From Coprinus comatus (lineage: Eukaryota > Basidiomycota > Agaricomycetes > Agaricales > Agaricaceae), in contig JAWPGT010000023.1 of assembly GCA_034638255.1 (NCBI GenBank), forward strand, positions 124,001-188,000: 64,000 bases of DNA, written 5' to 3'. The notes under the pieces are model-generated. The model had not been told where the DNA came from and made no database searches. It worked only from the letters and a program-made list of their open reading frames with translations. The position numbers were made by a program, and so were the translations under genes. Below are positions 61,279-64,000 of this stretch, piece by piece (within the stretch, counting starts at the first letter, position 1; each line of letters begins with the position of its first letter).

Positions 61279-62043
61279 CTAGGCGGAGACCATTGGGGGC
61301 ATCGCCACTGGAGATGGCCTCCACCTCGATCTTGCCGGAGCAGTTTCACCATACACCCATTGGTCTTCTAATACCTCTGACTCTTCCATGTAATCGCAAT
61401 TCTCAACGTATACGCCAACACCCGAGGCCTCGTCAGGCTCCAACAAGACTTCAAAGCTCGACTTGCTTTCTTGCTGTACCTGCAATCTTTGTAGAGCTTC
61501 TGTGAGATCGTCGGCAAGAGGAGTCACGTTAGGAGGGTCTTCAACCATGGATTCCCAACCGACAGGAGGGGATCCGGGTGGGGAAATAAGGAAGTTCTTT
61601 TCATGTTTCGGAGGATGGAGCAGATATTGTGACGGGATGGATGTCTGGTCGTGTGAAACAAGAGGATTAGGATCAGCCCGGTATACTCTGAGGACAAGTT
61701 CCTCCGCTCTACAATGGGCGATGAGTATGCTAAAAAGGAGTAAAGATGGTCACAAACCTCTGTCGTGTGGGTGAGAGGATGATAGGATCAGAGCGGACTT
61801 TTGCAGCCTCTGCATGATCCTCATCCTCGAACACAATCAAAATCCTGTTAAAACCCGGTAGGGTACCCATTGATTGATTGGACCAAAAGACACAAAGTGG
61901 TTTTGCAAAAGTTCCAGAATGACCTCGTTAAAGAATATTTTGGGTAACTGAGTAACCGCCAGTGTGTTGGTACGTATATCAGGAGTAGAAGCCCTGGGTG
62001 ATCTAGCCGGACTAGAACTGGGACTGACAGTGATGGAGGCCAT
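61279..62043 (-). CDS. RCN1: Calcipressin (calcineurin regulator), one missing base (about 238 aa)
   Basis: Binds and modulates the Ca2+-calmodulin phosphatase calcineurin. Exons 62043-61758 and 61708-61279 with a 49-bp intron; the join gives RQRAEELVLRVYRADP. Family features: an RRM-like N-terminal domain with VSFGPINQWVP, FNRILIVFEDEDHAEAA, and the signature FLISPPGSPPVGWE (calcineurin-docking SP repeat), then a VEDPPN-x-LADDLTEALQ segment. A base is missing in the G-run 61861-61863 (C-run on the coding strand), which would restore WVPLPGFNRI. An in-frame ATG at 62091 is an alternative start; 62043 has the better context (TCGATGGCC). A 19-bp palindrome lies about 100 bp upstream. Confidence 0.88.
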
Positions 62044-62142
62044 CGAATAAGTGGAGGGATGTTGGTGGATGATAAAAAAAATCAACGGCATTTTATCCAG
62101 GGTATTACATAAGCAGAGCTGTGCAGTTGGAGTTGTCAGCAA

Positions 62143-62161
62143 CTCAGCCCATTGGGCTGAG
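62143..62161. repeat. Palindrome upstream of calcipressin
   Basis: CTCAGCCCA-T-TGGGCTGAG, perfect 9-bp arms with a single central base, 100 bp before the calcipressin ATG. It could be a factor-binding site or form a hairpin if inside the 5' UTR. Confidence 0.65.
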
Positions 62162-62438
62162 CAACTGAGAGCCAAGGGCTGGGGCACAGGTTCAACACTC
62201 GGACGACTTGGGTTTTCCCAATGTCATCGCCCTTATTATGCACCCGGCTAGCCAGTATTACATGGCCGTGAAGCAACATTCTTTTACCGACGCCAGTCAT
62301 TTATCATTACAAATATTCTCGTATCATACTATCCACATTCAGAGCTATTTCTATTTAGTTACACTCAGCCGATATACATAAAGGCTGTGAAGGCCAGTAC
62401 CGACTGTCCCCTTGTGGATCTTGCAGAGGTAGCAAAAG

Positions 62439-63522
62439 CTAGGTCGATGATTTCTCACGCAAACGTTCCTCCACCTCCGTTCGTTTGCGATTCAGAGCTT
62501 CCAACTTATCTTCTTTGGTCGCATCGTATGAAACGTTGGCCTGGTTAAATCTGTTGATTTGGAGGTCAGATCGCATTATACCTCAAGAAGAAATAAATCA
62601 TACGGATTTTCTGGCGACTTCTGGAATTGCTTATACAAGAGCTCCTATGGTAACACTTTAGAGCAGGTTCTAAAAATAAAGAGAGCAGTGAATGCTTTTA
62701 CCTTGTATTGCTGAAGACGCAAACCAGGGTGCTAAAAGAGTATCATGAACTAAAGCTGACAACGTTGCCAATCGCTAAAATACTTACCTCTTGCCTGATA
62801 TTTGGCAGCTCACGCTCTTGAAATGCCTCGTATGCCGCCTACTCGTTGTCAGATATGCTGTACGGAGACTTGAGAAAGAATATAACCCGACCTTGAATCG
62901 CCGCTAATAACGATGCATCAGTAAATATTTTGTTTTTAAAAAAGGGCTGGGCATTACCTCTGGGTGTCTCTCCAAGCCTCCAGCTTTCGCTCCAAGACTG
63001 GCTTTGTCCATTTTAGCCGTCACAACCTCTAATAGATCCAATGCGTTGTCGATGCCAGTGGCACTGAAGCTTTCAATTTCTTCGTGTGGGCTATCTGCTG
63101 TTAAGCTAGATGTTTCCGCTAGCCCTCCTCCAGAAGCAATGGCGCCAGGACCCGCCGGTTGAACAGATTCCGCTTTCTTCTTCTGAACAGCCTTGGGGAC
63201 CTTGGGTTTGCTCGGAAGGGAAGCTTCTTCCTGCTCAAGTATCTTCGCATTTTCAGCTTTGCGCGCAAGATCTGCTTTTCTCTTTTCTTCTTTGGCTTCC
63301 TTTGCAGCCTTCCCTCCTTTCAAATCCTTATCCTTCCATGCTTCAGCTTCTTTACGTTCCTACAGAGTTCAGGTAGATGACGTCAGATTATACTGGATTA
63401 ACAAGTCATTCGAAACCACCCACTTTCTCAGCTGCGGCTGCGGCTTTTTTGTTAGCCTCGTTCTCAGCCTTTTTGGCTCTCCCTGATTCCTTTTTTGCGT
63501 TACCGCCTTTTGCTGGTGCCAT
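62439..63522 (-). CDS. CCDC124: CCDC124 homologue, ribosome-associated coiled-coil protein (248 aa)
   Basis: Member of the CCDC124/Oxs1 family; the animal and related yeast proteins bind idle ribosomes. Seven exons: 63522-63424, 63359-62958, 62903-62892 (12 nt), 62838-62788, 62731-62702, 62644-62604, 62550-62439; 249 codons with no frame problem. The N-terminus is Lys/Ala/Glu-rich coiled coil (KKAENEANKKAAAAAEK, KEAKEEKRKADLARKAENAK). The C-terminal domain has the family signature ERRFKAAYEAFQERELP, HPGLRLQQYKELLYKQFQKSPENPFNQ, followed by an EALNRKRTEVEERLREK helix. The middle insert (about residues 90-140) is Pro/Ala/Ser-rich. All splice sites are GT-AG. Cytosolic. Confidence 0.95.
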
Positions 63523-64000
63523 GGATACAAACTTCAAGTTGAACCATCATAGTTTATGATCAATGGATCCATGTAATATGTATCGCAGTCGATCAATGAG
63601 CGATGGTCGAGTTGAGTAGATGTTACTTACCAGTGGTTTTTAGGGAGGTTAAGCGGCTATTCTGCGTTTGTCGTGGATCTAGTCAAAGATTCAAATGGAG
63701 AGAAGATATGACTAGAATTATGGAGAATGATGTAACCCATTGGATCTTATCTTATCTTATCGGCGGCTTCTCTGGTTCCGAGCTCACCTAATATGGCCTC
63801 TGACCAGCAACACATTTAGGGGCTGTCACTTCAATGCACACAGAACGAGAACCTCTTATTCAATCCTCAAGAAATACTCTTCCAAAGCGACAGCTTATTA
63901 TTCTTCTATATCTAAGGTTCTGCGAGGCCGCTTCAATATTTGCCATTTATCCCTTTATTACAGAGGTACCGGACAAACCATACGTGATTGCGAATTCAAT
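63523..64000. other. Upstream flank to the window edge
   Basis: Promoter side of the CCDC124 homologue. No tRNA or coding segment is recognised up to the end of the window. Confidence 0.45.

Noticed and set aside
62100..62200. tRNA-like element with GGTTCAA motif
   Set aside because: The arms do not fold as a cloverleaf; the obvious pairing is the 62143-62161 palindrome.
1..64000. CRISPR arrays, bacterial operons or phage genes
   Set aside because: No direct-repeat and spacer pattern is present and all clear genes are spliced eukaryotic genes.

Overview
The window looks like a nuclear contig from a basidiomycete fungus, most likely a mushroom-forming Agaricomycete. The evidence is many short introns (mostly 49-90 bp) with GT-AG ends and several micro-exons, multicopy F-box genes, large multi-intron P450 genes, a DUF6699-type pair, and compact gene spacing. 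Genus cannot be told from the sequence alone. Two nuclear tRNA genes are present (Ser-AGA, Glu-TTC).

Layout: 0-7 kb holds tRNA-Ser and two minus-strand F-box genes. 7.5-11 kb holds a GH5_12-type steryl-glucosidase ending in a CaaX box, and tRNA-Glu. 11.6-17.2 kb is a tandem pair of P450 paralogues sharing all 11 intron positions. 18.5-21.2 kb has an F-box gene divergent from the TFIIF-beta subunit. 22-26 kb holds a 19-exon sterol glucosyltransferase-type gene. 26.9-31 kb has two adjacent DUF6699-like genes. 31.4-36.8 kb has a third P450 and a membrane-anchored histidine acid phosphatase only 82 bp apart. 39-42 kb holds a Per1/PGAP3-like gene without a recognisable 5' end and a Hos2/HDAC3-like deacetylase with a disturbed N-terminus. 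42.2-43.7 kb has an F-box gene plus relics. 45.5-48.7 kb is a decayed inverted copy of the glucosyltransferase. 49.3-54.5 kb has a PP2C phosphatase and a cysteine-rich single-pass membrane protein. 54.5-61.3 kb has no recognisable gene. 61.3-63.5 kb holds calcipressin and a CCDC124 homologue.

Two themes stand out. First, enzymes expected to make (GT1 sterol glucosyltransferase) and remove (GH5_12) steryl glucosides lie 12 kb apart. Second, six otherwise well-conserved genes need ten one-base frame corrections, and every one is a missing base. That bias looks more like residual deletion errors in the consensus than natural decay, and it matters for anyone using this annotation. Exon coordinates below were derived by hand from reading frame, splice consensus and paralogue comparison.
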